Assembly: GCF_031326345.1 (NCBI RefSeq)
Contig: NZ_CP133671.1
Coordinates: 1,426,001 to 1,490,000, forward strand
DNA from: Aureispira sp. CCB-E
GTDB taxonomy: Bacteria; Bacteroidota; Bacteroidia; Chitinophagales; Saprospiraceae
Direction of reading: 5' to 3'
Length of the DNA: 64,000 bases
The position numbers were made by a program, and so were the translations under genes. The notes beneath the pieces are model-generated. The model saw only the letters and a list, made by a program, of their open reading frames with translations, had not been told where the DNA came from and did no database searches. This document shows, one piece after another, positions 23,945 through 34,238 of this stretch (position 1 is the stretch's first letter; each line of letters opens with the position of its first letter).

Positions 23945-24925
23945 ATGAAATTACTGTCAATGCTAGTGCTAGTTGCCTTGCTTTCATTTACTCTCAAGGC
24001 TCAAATTAAAAGAGATTATCACCAAAATGCTCGTTTAAAATACCAAGTAGAAACTACGAATGGCTGTCTAAATGGTAAGTATACGTGTTGGTATCCCAAT
24101 GGCCAGAAAAAGGCAGAAGGTCAATTCCTAAATAATCAACGCGTAGGCGATTGGAAGGTTTGGGGAGCTTCGGGTGTTTTGAAAGTTCATAGAAAATATC
24201 AAAATCATTTTCAGTTTGAAACGTTGGTTTATCAAGATGATAATGGGGTGGCGTTATCGACTCCTGAAAGGTCAATTTATCTGTTAAACAAAAATAAAGC
24301 TGGCTATATTGAGTATCCTGCAACTCAATTGGATAATGTTTATTGGGAAAAACGTATTTGGCGACAACTTTCAGACAATAAAACGAATTCTGTTCTATTG
24401 GGAGGGCAAAGTCATCATTTACTGTTTAATCAACTTGCTTCTGCTAAAGACATTCCAATCTACAAAACAGACTCAGACGACTTTCAAGAGTTGTTTTCTG
24501 AAACAGAACGAACAGCAATCTTTCAACAAAATAAGGTGCAAATTATTGGATATAAAATTAAAGAAGTGCAATTCTTTGAATTGACTAGAGGCATATCCGA
24601 AAGCCGAATATTAGGGATTTGTCCAATTATAAAATCTAAAAAAGAGGAAGAAGGAAAGCCTTTGTGTTGGTTGAAGTATGAGGATATCCGCCCTTTGTTG
24701 GCTCAATTGACGGCTCATTCAACGTCAAATTCAATGGTAGAGAATTTAGATGATTGGTTGCATTTTAGATGTTTTCAGAGTATCATTGAGAAAGAGACAA
24801 ATGCGTATGATCGGGCGCTTGCAGAATATACATCGGGAGATGCTCTAAAAAAAGAACAAGAACGCATAGAGATGGCTTTAATTGATCGAGAGCATGATTT
24901 CTGGATGGTGCAAGAGTTGAAATAA
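23945..24925 (+). CDS. MORN/YwqK-like repeat domain fused to a GldN/PorN-like domain
   Basis: 326 residues from the ATG at 23945, which gives a signal peptide (MKLLSMLVLVALLSFTLKAQ); the frame extends 17 codons upstream without a better start. Residues about 40-90 contain MORN-type repeats (NGKYTCWYPNGQKKAEGQF, RVGDWKVWGASGVLK). Residues about 131-320 resemble the gliding/T9SS protein GldN (PorN): VYWEKRIWRQL, KIKEVQFFELTRGISESRIL, GICPII, KPLCWLKYEDIRPLLA, SIIEKETNAYDRALAEYTSG, DREHDFW. Canonical GldN is a periplasmic ring component encoded after gldM; here it stands alone and carries the repeats. Assignment is from remembered family pattern; role in T9SS or gliding is inference. Confidence 0.72.
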   Translation: MKLLSMLVLVALLSFTLKAQIKRDYHQNARLKYQVETTNGCLNGKYTCWYPNGQKKAEGQFLNNQRVGDWKVWGASGVLKVHRKYQNHFQFETLVYQDDNGVALSTPERSIYLLNKNKAGYIEYPATQLDNVYWEKRIWRQLSDNKTNSVLLGGQSHHLLFNQLASAKDIPIYKTDSDDFQELFSETERTAIFQQNKVQIIGYKIKEVQFFELTRGISESRILGICPIIKSKKEEEGKPLCWLKYEDIRPLLAQLTAHSTSNSMVENLDDWLHFRCFQSIIEKETNAYDRALAEYTSGDALKKEQERIEMALIDREHDFWMVQELK

Positions 24926-24969
24926 ATGAATAAGAATCAATAATTAGGTGTTAAAATTATTGAAAAAAT

Positions 24970-25020
24970 AAGTCAAAAGCTAGTCCTATTGGTGAACCAA
25001 TGGCGACTAGCTTTTGACTT
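24970..25020. terminator. Bidirectional terminator between convergent genes
   Basis: Long hairpin: AAGTCAAAAGCTAGTC pairs with GACTAGCTTTTGACTT, with an inner ATTGGT/ACCAAT helix. It separates the GldN-like gene from the convergent receptor gene ending at 25049. Confidence 0.85.
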
Positions 25021-25048
25021 TAACAGTATGTGGAGAGATTAATTTCCT

Positions 25049-27364
25049 TTATCGTTTGACAGGAGACCATTTCCAACGCAAACCAAGATAAAATTCTCGA
25101 CCGTGAATCGGAGAATAAGCATAAGCTGTATCAAAATAATCGCTAAAACCAGGATTGGTATTGGGATCATTATAACCTACTAAAGGTGAAATTTCTTGTC
25201 GATAATCAAATAAATTTTGCACACCAACATAAATACTCAAATTCAATTTAGGAAAATCTTTAGTAATTTGAATGTTGTGCATTGAGAACGGTTTAGAAGT
25301 AGTTGGGCGAGCAACGGCAACGGGCGTACCATTGGGATCTAAGTCAAATACTTCAGGCAATTGCATAGGTCCCGTTAATTTTCCTGTGTAAGCAAAATTT
25401 AATTGCCATGGTTTGTAGGTATAATTAAGAACCAAAGAACCACTGTACAAAGGAGAGTATTCTAATGCTCCAGTCGTTTTGTTGCCTTGTTCATCAATAT
25501 CGGTCTGATCCGCCCACTGCATATTATACGATAAACTGATAGCCAAGGGAAATCGGAATTGTTGGCTATAATTGATGCTAAACCCTCTCGTTTGTGCAAA
25601 ACCATCTAGATTTTTGTAAATAATTTTCTTTGGATTGCTATAATCAGGAAAAATGGCATTGGTAAAGTAAGTGTAAAAACCATCAACATTAATCGTTCCT
25701 TGGCTAGAACCCATCGCAAAGACATAGTTAAAATTCAAAGAACCATTGTAAGAACGTTCGGGTTGTATTTGCTCTGTAATTTCGACTTGGCGACTCCCTG
25801 TGATAAAGGCATGATCTTCTGTAAATAAATTGACAATTCTAAAACCTGTCCCAAAGTTTAGGCGAAAAGTCGTCCACGTGTCTGGTTTGTATTTGAGATT
25901 AAATCGAGGGGCGGGGATAGCGCCATGATCTTGGAAATAGTCTAGTCGACAACCGTATAAGACCGCCACTTTTTTAGAAATATCCCAAGCGTCTTGAATA
26001 AATATCCCTGGAATAAATTGATGACTAGGAATGTTCCCCGCAACACTATCTACCGTTGCTAAGGTATTATCATCATAATACTGATAACGCAAGTTTAGAC
26101 CAGCCGTAATGCCGTGCCCTTTGATGTATTTGTTCCAATTAAAATTTGTATAACCAACATATTGCGTTGCATTATAATAATCAGAACCATAATAGCTATC
26201 TTGGTAGTGGCCCGAAAAAGAATAATCTAATTTAAAATACTCTTGAGTTGGCAAATCATAGGTTCCTAATATTTCCCAACGTTGTGTGAAAATACTCTCA
26301 CCATAGATGATATCATCGCCTCTTAAATCAATATAATTTCTACCCTTTACATATTCTTCAACGCCATTTCTTCTATCTTCATAATAATAACGAGCAAAAA
26401 GAGAGAAGCGACGATTTTTAGGGCGCTTCATATTTAATTTGGCAAAGGCAGAGACTCTATCTAGATTGATTAAATCACCAAAGCCATCACCATTATCATC
26501 GTGATTGGTACCAACATAAGCATGACTGACGCCAACCATACCATTAAATTTTCCGAATGTTCCAGCTAAAGATAAGTTGTTAAACGACTCTAGATGAGAT
26601 GTTCCCATAATGTCTAATGAAATCAACGGTTCTTGGCTAGGATCTTTTGTAATCACATTAATAGCACCAGCAACTGCTTCCGAACCAAAAATAGTAGAAC
26701 TAGGTCCTTTGGTAATCTCTATGCGCTCAATCATCGTTGTTGGCAGACCGTTCAAAGCATAAATAGAGGCTAAATTACCATACATAGGAGTACCATCAAT
26801 CAGTACTGCTGTATATTGACCTGGCAGTCCATTAATGCTAATTGTATTGGTAAAACAAACACCGCAAGCTACTTCTTCTTGTACCCCACTAACAAGCGAA
26901 ATGGCTTCAATTAGATTGGTTGGAGCTGTGATTTTTTCTAAGGCACTTGGATCAACGACATATTTGGTAGCAACCGTAGGGGCAATTTTAGTCGGATTGA
27001 ATAGGTTGGCTCCTTTATGAGTAATAACTACTTCGTCAATAACTCCAGAGGTTGGTGTTAGCCGAATAATTCCTAAATCAACTTCATTCTCCTCTATTTT
27101 TATAGAGGTACGATAGCTTGCAAAACCAACATAAGAAGTTTGCAAGGTATAGTTGCCTTGAGGAACATTAGAAAGCTCAAAAAAACCATCTATGTCTGTT
27201 GTTGCCCCCAAGTTAGTAACAACACTATCTTGCAATAAAATAACATTGGCAGCAATAACTGCTTCATTATCTGAATTCACGATTCTACCTTTTAGGAGAC
27301 TTTTTTGAGCATTGGTTGATAGTGCAATCAGTAAAAAAATGAAAGTAAATAGTCTTATTTCCAT
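25049..27364 (-). CDS. TonB-dependent receptor with CGVC-containing plug, probably metal-regulated
   Basis: 771 residues. Signal peptide (MEIRLFTFIFLLIALSTNAQ), CarboxypepD_reg-like domain at about 22-105, plug at about 130-240 with ACGVCFTNTISINGLPGQYT, VLIDGTPMYGNLAS and RIEITKGPSSTIFGSEAVAG, and a barrel to FYLGLRWKW. The CxxC in the plug is uncommon and could bind a metal or form a disulfide. Two palindromic sites in its 5' region resemble DtxR-family metalloregulator boxes, so uptake of a metal or metal chelate is a reasonable inference. Ligand not established. Confidence 0.88.
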   Translation of the reverse strand: MEIRLFTFIFLLIALSTNAQKSLLKGRIVNSDNEAVIAANVILLQDSVVTNLGATTDIDGFFELSNVPQGNYTLQTSYVGFASYRTSIKIEENEVDLGIIRLTPTSGVIDEVVITHKGANLFNPTKIAPTVATKYVVDPSALEKITAPTNLIEAISLVSGVQEEVACGVCFTNTISINGLPGQYTAVLIDGTPMYGNLASIYALNGLPTTMIERIEITKGPSSTIFGSEAVAGAINVITKDPSQEPLISLDIMGTSHLESFNNLSLAGTFGKFNGMVGVSHAYVGTNHDDNGDGFGDLINLDRVSAFAKLNMKRPKNRRFSLFARYYYEDRRNGVEEYVKGRNYIDLRGDDIIYGESIFTQRWEILGTYDLPTQEYFKLDYSFSGHYQDSYYGSDYYNATQYVGYTNFNWNKYIKGHGITAGLNLRYQYYDDNTLATVDSVAGNIPSHQFIPGIFIQDAWDISKKVAVLYGCRLDYFQDHGAIPAPRFNLKYKPDTWTTFRLNFGTGFRIVNLFTEDHAFITGSRQVEITEQIQPERSYNGSLNFNYVFAMGSSQGTINVDGFYTYFTNAIFPDYSNPKKIIYKNLDGFAQTRGFSINYSQQFRFPLAISLSYNMQWADQTDIDEQGNKTTGALEYSPLYSGSLVLNYTYKPWQLNFAYTGKLTGPMQLPEVFDLDPNGTPVAVARPTTSKPFSMHNIQITKDFPKLNLSIYVGVQNLFDYRQEISPLVGYNDPNTNPGFSDYFDTAYAYSPIHGREFYLGLRWKWSPVKR

Positions 27365-27379
27365 AGAATTATAACAGTG

Positions 27380-27391
27380 TAGACTAGTCTA
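27380..27391 (-). promoter_or_regulatory. Palindromic operator-like site 1 (TAGACTAGTCTA)
   Basis: Perfect 12-bp palindrome 16 bases upstream of the receptor start. It shares the TTAGnn-nnCTAA layout with site 2 and resembles DtxR/MntR-type boxes, hence probably a metalloregulator operator. Confidence 0.55.
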
Positions 27392-27436
27392 AAAATATAA
27401 TTTGCATGACAAATGTATATTATAAAGGTTGTAATA

Positions 27437-27470
27437 AAAAATATTTTTAGATTAATCTAAAAATATTTTT
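27437..27470 (-). promoter_or_regulatory. 34-bp perfect palindrome (operator-like site 2)
   Basis: Arms of 17 bases centred between 27453 and 27454, core TTTAGATTAATCTAAA, 73 bases upstream of the receptor start. Too perfect for A/T-rich background alone and similar to site 1, so a repressor or metalloregulator operator is likely. Confidence 0.6.
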
Positions 27471-27604
27471 AAGTGTAGCTATTTGTTTCTAGCGAAAGGT
27501 TATTGTTATAATATTATTATCTTAGTACATTAGGACAACTTCTAAAGGAGGGCTTGAAACCAAGTAGTTGAAGAAAATTACAAATGATATAAAACGCATA
27601 ATAG

Positions 27605-28150
27605 ATGAATTTTTGCAATAATTGCGGGCATAGCCCATTGGAGTACAAACAGCCAGAAGGAGATAACCGAGTGAGGTATATTTGTTCTAACTGTAAGGTA
27701 GTTCATTATCAAAATCCTAAAATTGTTTGTGGTTGTTTGGTGTTTTATGAAGGCAAAATTTTGTTGGGAAAACGAGGAATTGAACCAAGAATGGGGAAGT
27801 GGAACTTTCCAGCAGGATTTATGGAGAATCACGAAACGGTCAAAGAAGGTGCTGCGAGAGAAGTGTGGGAAGAAGTGCGGGCAAAGGTAGAAATAGAGCG
27901 TTTGCATACCGTCTATAATATTTTGCATGTCAATCAGGTCTATTTTTTGTTTTTGGCAAAGTTGACTGAGCCCATTTTTGGTGCCGCAGAAGAAACTTCG
28001 GACGTACGTCTATTTGCAATGGATGAAATCCCTTGGGACGATTTGGCTTTTCATTCCAATGTATTTGCATTGGAGCAATATATAAAAGATCCTAGCTATA
28101 AAGGAGTGCATCATGGCGATAATCGTGCATATATGAACGATATTAAGTAA
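27605..28150 (+). CDS. NUDIX hydrolase with N-terminal zinc ribbon
   Basis: 181 residues. N-terminal C4 zinc ribbon (FCNNCG ... YICSNCKVVHYQNP), then a NUDIX domain with the box GFMENHETVKEGAAREVWEE at about 76-96, which binds Mg2+ and hydrolyses nucleoside diphosphates linked to another moiety. The architecture is like NudC/ADP-ribose pyrophosphatase-type proteins; substrate not determined. Divergent from the receptor gene, so the palindromic sites at 27380-27470 could affect both. Start ATG at 27605. Confidence 0.88.
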   Translation: MNFCNNCGHSPLEYKQPEGDNRVRYICSNCKVVHYQNPKIVCGCLVFYEGKILLGKRGIEPRMGKWNFPAGFMENHETVKEGAAREVWEEVRAKVEIERLHTVYNILHVNQVYFLFLAKLTEPIFGAAEETSDVRLFAMDEIPWDDLAFHSNVFALEQYIKDPSYKGVHHGDNRAYMNDIK

Positions 28151-28232
28151 TAAAGAAGAAGTAGCCTTTAGGCCCTTTTATAAATAAGCAATCGTCCAGA
28201 AAAAAATACTTAATTGTTAAAAAAAGCTCTTT

Positions 28233-29384
28233 ATGGATTGTCAAAAACATCTTTTTAGTTTAGATACTGAAATACATTACCTAAACTGTGCTGCCAAATC
28301 CCCTTTGTTGAAAGAGGCAGAAAAAGCCGCAATTCGAGCATTGGTTCGAGAGCGAAATCCAATGCAAATTTCTGTCAACGATTTTTTTGATGAAGTGGAT
28401 GCAGTGCGATCAGCTTTTGGAAAGCTTGTTAATTGTTCTACTACTAATGTTGCCTTAATTCCATCCAGTTCTTATGGTTTTAGTAGTGTAATGAATAATG
28501 TATTACCCAAAAAGAAAGGGACGGCAATTATTGTAGAAGAAGAATTCCCTAGCGGGTATTTTGCTGCACAACGCTGGTGCTCAACACACCAAAATGAATT
28601 GATTGTAGTGCGCCCTAATCCCAACTTAACAACTTTAGGAGAAGATTGGAACACAAAAATACTAGAAGCCATTGATGAGAATACAAGCGTAGTTTTGATT
28701 TCGGCAATTCAATGGATGACAGGATTAAAATACGACTTAATGGCTATTGGAGAGCGGTGTGCTGCTGTTGGGGCTTATTTTATTGTAGATGGAAGCCAAG
28801 CAGTAGGGGCTTTGCCCATGGATGTCGAACAGTTAAAGATAGATGCGTTGATTTGTGCTGGGTACAAATGGTTGTTCGGTTCCTACTCGTTAGGAATTGC
28901 TTATATTGGCGAGAAATTCAAAGCGGGAATACCCATAGAAGAGTCGTGGATGAATCGAACCAATGCGCGTGATTTTAGTAGATTAACACAATATGATTCT
29001 AATTATGGTCCTCAATCAACTCGTTACAATGTAGGTGAAACTAGCAACTTTATTCTAATGCCAATTCTCAAAACGGGCTTAGAACAGATTAATACTTGGG
29101 AGGTGTCTAATATACAAGCTTATGCCCAAAAACTAATTCAACCGCTACGTGACTATTTTAATAATATCGGAGGTATTATGGAAGCCGAGCCTTATTTTTC
29201 TAATCATCTATTTGCACTACCATTACTCGATAGAATTGATGCGGAGCAATTGAACAGACAACTCGCCAAGCATAATATTGTTTTGTCAAATCGAGGAAAT
29301 TATTTTAGAGTGTCTGTTAATGTTTTTAATGATGAAAGTGATATTCAGCAATTATTAGAAGCGATTGAAGCCACGCTTAGATGA
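28233..29384 (+). CDS. Aminotransferase class V-fold PLP-dependent enzyme
   Basis: 383 residues. Class V fold with SSSYGFSSVMNNVL (cofactor-phosphate region), IVDGSQAVGALPMD (Asp and Gln contacting PLP) and CAGYKWLFGSYSLG, whose Lys212 should form the Schiff base. Related enzymes are cysteine desulfurases, selenocysteine lyases, kynureninases and isopenicillin-epimerase-like proteins; the motif set does not single one out, and no catalytic Cys loop of IscS/SufS type is evident. It follows the NUDIX gene by 82 bases on the same strand. Confidence 0.85.
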   Translation: MDCQKHLFSLDTEIHYLNCAAKSPLLKEAEKAAIRALVRERNPMQISVNDFFDEVDAVRSAFGKLVNCSTTNVALIPSSSYGFSSVMNNVLPKKKGTAIIVEEEFPSGYFAAQRWCSTHQNELIVVRPNPNLTTLGEDWNTKILEAIDENTSVVLISAIQWMTGLKYDLMAIGERCAAVGAYFIVDGSQAVGALPMDVEQLKIDALICAGYKWLFGSYSLGIAYIGEKFKAGIPIEESWMNRTNARDFSRLTQYDSNYGPQSTRYNVGETSNFILMPILKTGLEQINTWEVSNIQAYAQKLIQPLRDYFNNIGGIMEAEPYFSNHLFALPLLDRIDAEQLNRQLAKHNIVLSNRGNYFRVSVNVFNDESDIQQLLEAIEATLR

Positions 29385-29489
29385 CAACAAAGTAAGTTCC
29401 TAGCTGCCTATTGATGTTAATGACAAGTAGGGAATTTTACTGGTATCCTTTTTGTATTTTGGGAGTTATCAATGTACCAAAACGTAATT

Positions 29490-30326
29490 ATGAAAATTGT
29501 ATTTTTTATTATAATTATTATACAAACTAGTTTACACGCACAAGAGGATTATACCTTTAATAGCTTGTACCGAAGTTTGGAAGAAGGACAATCATTTTAT
29601 GTTTTAAAGCCTTCTAGAGTTCATGCGGCTCCTTTTGCAACAGCTGCTGTTCTTGGAACACTATCTACAGGTGCGGTCATTCAGGTAGAAGAACGAATGG
29701 ATGAGATGGTTAAAATAAATGGATTTAGAACCAATTGGTACCGTATTGTTTTTGACCACAATGGTCGGTTGGAAGAAGGGTATCTATGGGGAGGAAGTAT
29801 TGCTGTTGGGGCATTTGTGGCAAAGGACAACTCTAACACACTATTTTTGTATGGTATTGATCACATAGGAATTGTGAATAGAGGGAACTATACAGAAGAA
29901 AGTATACATTTGATCTTATACGCTTTAGATAATTATCAAGTAAAAGATAGTATTGTATTTGAAGCAATGGGCACACTATATACTCAAACACAAGGGAAGG
30001 CTTTGGGAAATAAAGGAATAAAAACCATTAAAGAAGTAATTGAAGTGGCATTTAGTGATGGGTATTGTGGAGGTGTAGCGGCAACTGTTACCATCTTTTG
30101 GGATGGAAATTCTTTGTTTTATATTAGTTTGCTAAGCAACGGTTTTAGTAACGAAACATTTTCCAATCGATTTTATATCTATCCAGATGAGCAGGCGTTA
30201 CCAACGCAAACAATTATTCTTAGAAATGAGGCAGGAACCTTTGATGTTGACAGGCGTCCAGTTTATACTCGCCAAGTAGACAAACAATATATTTGGACCA
30301 AGAATAAGCTAACCGTTATCCCTTGA
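29490..30326 (+). CDS. Secreted SH3-domain protein
   Basis: 278 residues from the ATG at 29490 (signal peptide MKIVFFIIIIIQTSLHAQ); a start at 29472 adds six residues. A bacterial SH3 domain lies at about 32-100 (FYVLKPSRVHAAPFATAAVL, TGAVIQVEERMDE, WYRIVFDHNG, EEGYLWGGS). The remaining 170 residues form an unrecognised domain with a GYCGGVAATVTIFWDG segment. SH3b domains commonly bind cell-wall peptides. Function otherwise unknown. Confidence 0.75.
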   Translation: MKIVFFIIIIIQTSLHAQEDYTFNSLYRSLEEGQSFYVLKPSRVHAAPFATAAVLGTLSTGAVIQVEERMDEMVKINGFRTNWYRIVFDHNGRLEEGYLWGGSIAVGAFVAKDNSNTLFLYGIDHIGIVNRGNYTEESIHLILYALDNYQVKDSIVFEAMGTLYTQTQGKALGNKGIKTIKEVIEVAFSDGYCGGVAATVTIFWDGNSLFYISLLSNGFSNETFSNRFYIYPDEQALPTQTIILRNEAGTFDVDRRPVYTRQVDKQYIWTKNKLTVIP

Positions 30327-32047
<1,721 letters not shown>

Positions 32048-32089
32048 AATAATTTGTACGCTTGTCAAACATTGATTTAGAAATAAGAA

Positions 32090-32132
32090 ACAAAAGTCTC
32101 TGCTCCTTAAAAAGTAGAGACTTTTGTATTTT
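32090..32132 (+). terminator. Intrinsic terminator of gdhA
   Basis: Stem ACAAAAGTCTCTGCT / AGTAGAGACTTTTGT (one G-U pair) with an eight-base loop and T-rich tail. Confidence 0.87.
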
Positions 32133-32358
32133 ACACCTTAGGTAGCGCGTAGAATGCTTTATTGAACATCGATAATTTATTCTTGATCTTTATCAAAAAA
32201 ATTTAAAACCTTACTTTTGTTCTTGTATTTACGTATTATAAATAAATTGGATGCAGATGGTATGCGTTGAAAAAAGCTGGAGATATAAAACTTCTTTTGC
32301 TCAATCTTTAAAACCAATGCGTTGTATAAATTTAGATTTAAACTTTCAATAAAAATCA

Positions 32359-32667
32359 ATGAAAAAAATAGCAATATTAGTATTTACCTTTTTAGCCCTT
32401 TCATTTAGTAGTTGTGATGATGGTGCTTCTTCAATTATTACAGGGCAAATCATAGGAAAAGATGTCGCTGCCTGTTCTTGCTGTGGTGGTTATCTAATTC
32501 TTATTAATAATTTTACGTATCGTTTTTTTGATGCAGATTTACCAGCAGGAACAACGTTTTTGAACAATGCAACATTCCCAATTACAGTAGAATTAGAGTT
32601 TGAAAACCAAAGTAATTTGTGCAATAATATTGATCGTATTAGCATTAGCCGAATTGTAGAAAAATAG
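32359..32667 (+). CDS. Small Cys-containing lipoprotein
   Basis: 102 residues with lipoprotein signal MKKIAILVFTFLALSFSSC (lipid Cys19). The mature part contains VAACSCCGGYLI at about 38-49 and one later Cys. The arrangement is like many short Bacteroidota lipoproteins of unknown role; the CSCC cluster could bind a metal. The 311-base gap before it contains only the gdhA terminator. No partner gene is evident. Confidence 0.7.
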   Translation: MKKIAILVFTFLALSFSSCDDGASSIITGQIIGKDVAACSCCGGYLILINNFTYRFFDADLPAGTTFLNNATFPITVELEFENQSNLCNNIDRISISRIVEK

Positions 32668-32788
32668 TTGCTTTATAACCTTTGTTAGACCTTTTTACTG
32701 CTTTTTTCTTTTGTTATTAAGCACAAACTTAACGAAAGGATAAGATGAAGGTTTCCATAATCTATCATTGGAGAGGCAATATTTCTAT

Positions 32789-33580
32789 CTATTGTTCAAT
32801 TTTTTGATAAGAATTTAAAATTCCTTTGATTAGAGAAGAACTAAACCCTCGATGCTCCATTTCGTTTAATCCCGAAATGGTACAACCCTTGGGCGTGGTT
32901 ACTTTGTCAATTTCCTCTTCAGGGTGTTTTCCGCCTTTCAAGAGTAGTTCTGCTGCACCTTTAACCGTTTGTTCTGCAATTGTGCTTGCTGTGATGGCAT
33001 CAAAGCCAATTTCAATACCTCCTTGCATCATGGCACGAATAAAACGAAACACAAACGCAATTCCACAAGCACCTAGTACTGTAGCAGCCTCCATGAGTTC
33101 TTCTTGGATAGCAACCGAAACACCTAGGAGGTTGAACAAATCAGCAATCAAAGTATCTTGTTCTTTGGTAGCGTATTGCGAACAAAAACAAGTAATGGAT
33201 TCTTGAATCTCAATCGCAGTATTCGGCATTGCTCTAAAAGTTGGAATTTCAAATCCTATGGTTTTAATCATTGTTTGAATGGTAATTCCTGTTGCAACAG
33301 AAACTAAAATATGTTTCTGAGGATTTAAAGCTGGTCGGATTTCTTGTAATACTTCAGCAACTTTGTAGGGTTTGACAGCAATAATGATAATATCTGCTTG
33401 TTGAACGGCTGCTGTATTGTCTTTCCCAACTTGAATACCTTCGGCTTTTAGATGCGCCAACCGTTCTACTTTATTTCGGGTAATAAAAATATTGCTTGGA
33501 GCATACTGCTTGCTTTTGTACAAACCTTGTGCGATGGCACTTCCTAGATTTCCTCCTCCTAAAATGGCTATTTTTTGCAT
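32789..33580 (-). CDS. proC: Pyrroline-5-carboxylate reductase
   Basis: 263 residues. N-terminal Rossmann motif AILGGGNLGSAIAQGL at 5-20, IIIAVKPYKVAEVL, SVATGIT, FRAMPNTAIEIQESIT and the C-terminal signature TTPKGCTISGLNEME (family: TSPGGTT..G...LE). Catalyses the NAD(P)H-dependent last step of proline synthesis in the cytoplasm. Length matches the family. It is a single gene here, divergent from the SRPBCC gene. Confidence 0.95.
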   Translation of the reverse strand: MQKIAILGGGNLGSAIAQGLYKSKQYAPSNIFITRNKVERLAHLKAEGIQVGKDNTAAVQQADIIIIAVKPYKVAEVLQEIRPALNPQKHILVSVATGITIQTMIKTIGFEIPTFRAMPNTAIEIQESITCFCSQYATKEQDTLIADLFNLLGVSVAIQEELMEAATVLGACGIAFVFRFIRAMMQGGIEIGFDAITASTIAEQTVKGAAELLLKGGKHPEEEIDKVTTPKGCTISGLNEMEHRGFSSSLIKGILNSYQKIEQ

Positions 33581-33785
33581 TGTGTTAAGAATTTAATACT
33601 TAGCCTACTGTGTACTAAGCTATTTTATACTATTTTATAATGATAATAAGGTCAGTTTGCAATAAAGAAAAAAATAATAGAAAAATGATCAGAAGAGTAA
33701 CAAAAAATAAGTTTTTGTCAATTGACAATGATATATTACAATTTAGAATTGATCGTGCCACTTTATCATAAAAAATAACTTGCCT

Positions 33786-34238
33786 ATGCCTAAGCACTTA
33801 ATTGAGTCCAAAATAATCATCAATGCTCCGATACAAAGCGTTTGGAAAGTGCTTTCTAATTTTGATAATTACCATCAATGGAATCCTTTTACGCCTAAAA
33901 TTGATATACAAAATACAATAGGTAGTACCGTAGGCTTACACGTTCGGTTGAATCCTAAGTCAGCTAAAACTATTTTGCAAAAAGAGACCCTTCTGGCATG
34001 GGAAGAAGGACAACGTTTAGAATGGGGAATACAAAACTCATGGTTCGTACAAACCATAAGAATACAACGTTTAACAGCAATAGATGCGCAAACGACAGAG
34101 TATTATACTTCCGATGCTTTTAAAGGTCCTTTAACAGGGTTGATTCTATTATTATATCGGCAAAAAATTCAAATTGGATTTGACGATGTTTGTATGGGAT
34201 TAAAAAAAGAAACAGAAGGTTTACAAGGCAAAGCCTAG
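33786..34238 (+). CDS. SRPBCC (START-like) domain protein
   Basis: 150 residues from the ATG at 33786; a TTG two codons earlier is less likely. The sequence APIQSVWKVLSNFDNYHQWNPF is the hallmark start of the SRPBCC/polyketide-cyclase fold, and the protein keeps the alternating strand pattern up to a long C-terminal helix. These proteins bind hydrophobic ligands in a deep cavity. It overlaps by 18 bases the 3' end of the convergent SDR gene, whose operon also suggests lipid-like substrates, though co-function is inference. Confidence 0.82.
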   Translation: MPKHLIESKIIINAPIQSVWKVLSNFDNYHQWNPFTPKIDIQNTIGSTVGLHVRLNPKSAKTILQKETLLAWEEGQRLEWGIQNSWFVQTIRIQRLTAIDAQTTEYYTSDAFKGPLTGLILLLYRQKIQIGFDDVCMGLKKETEGLQGKA

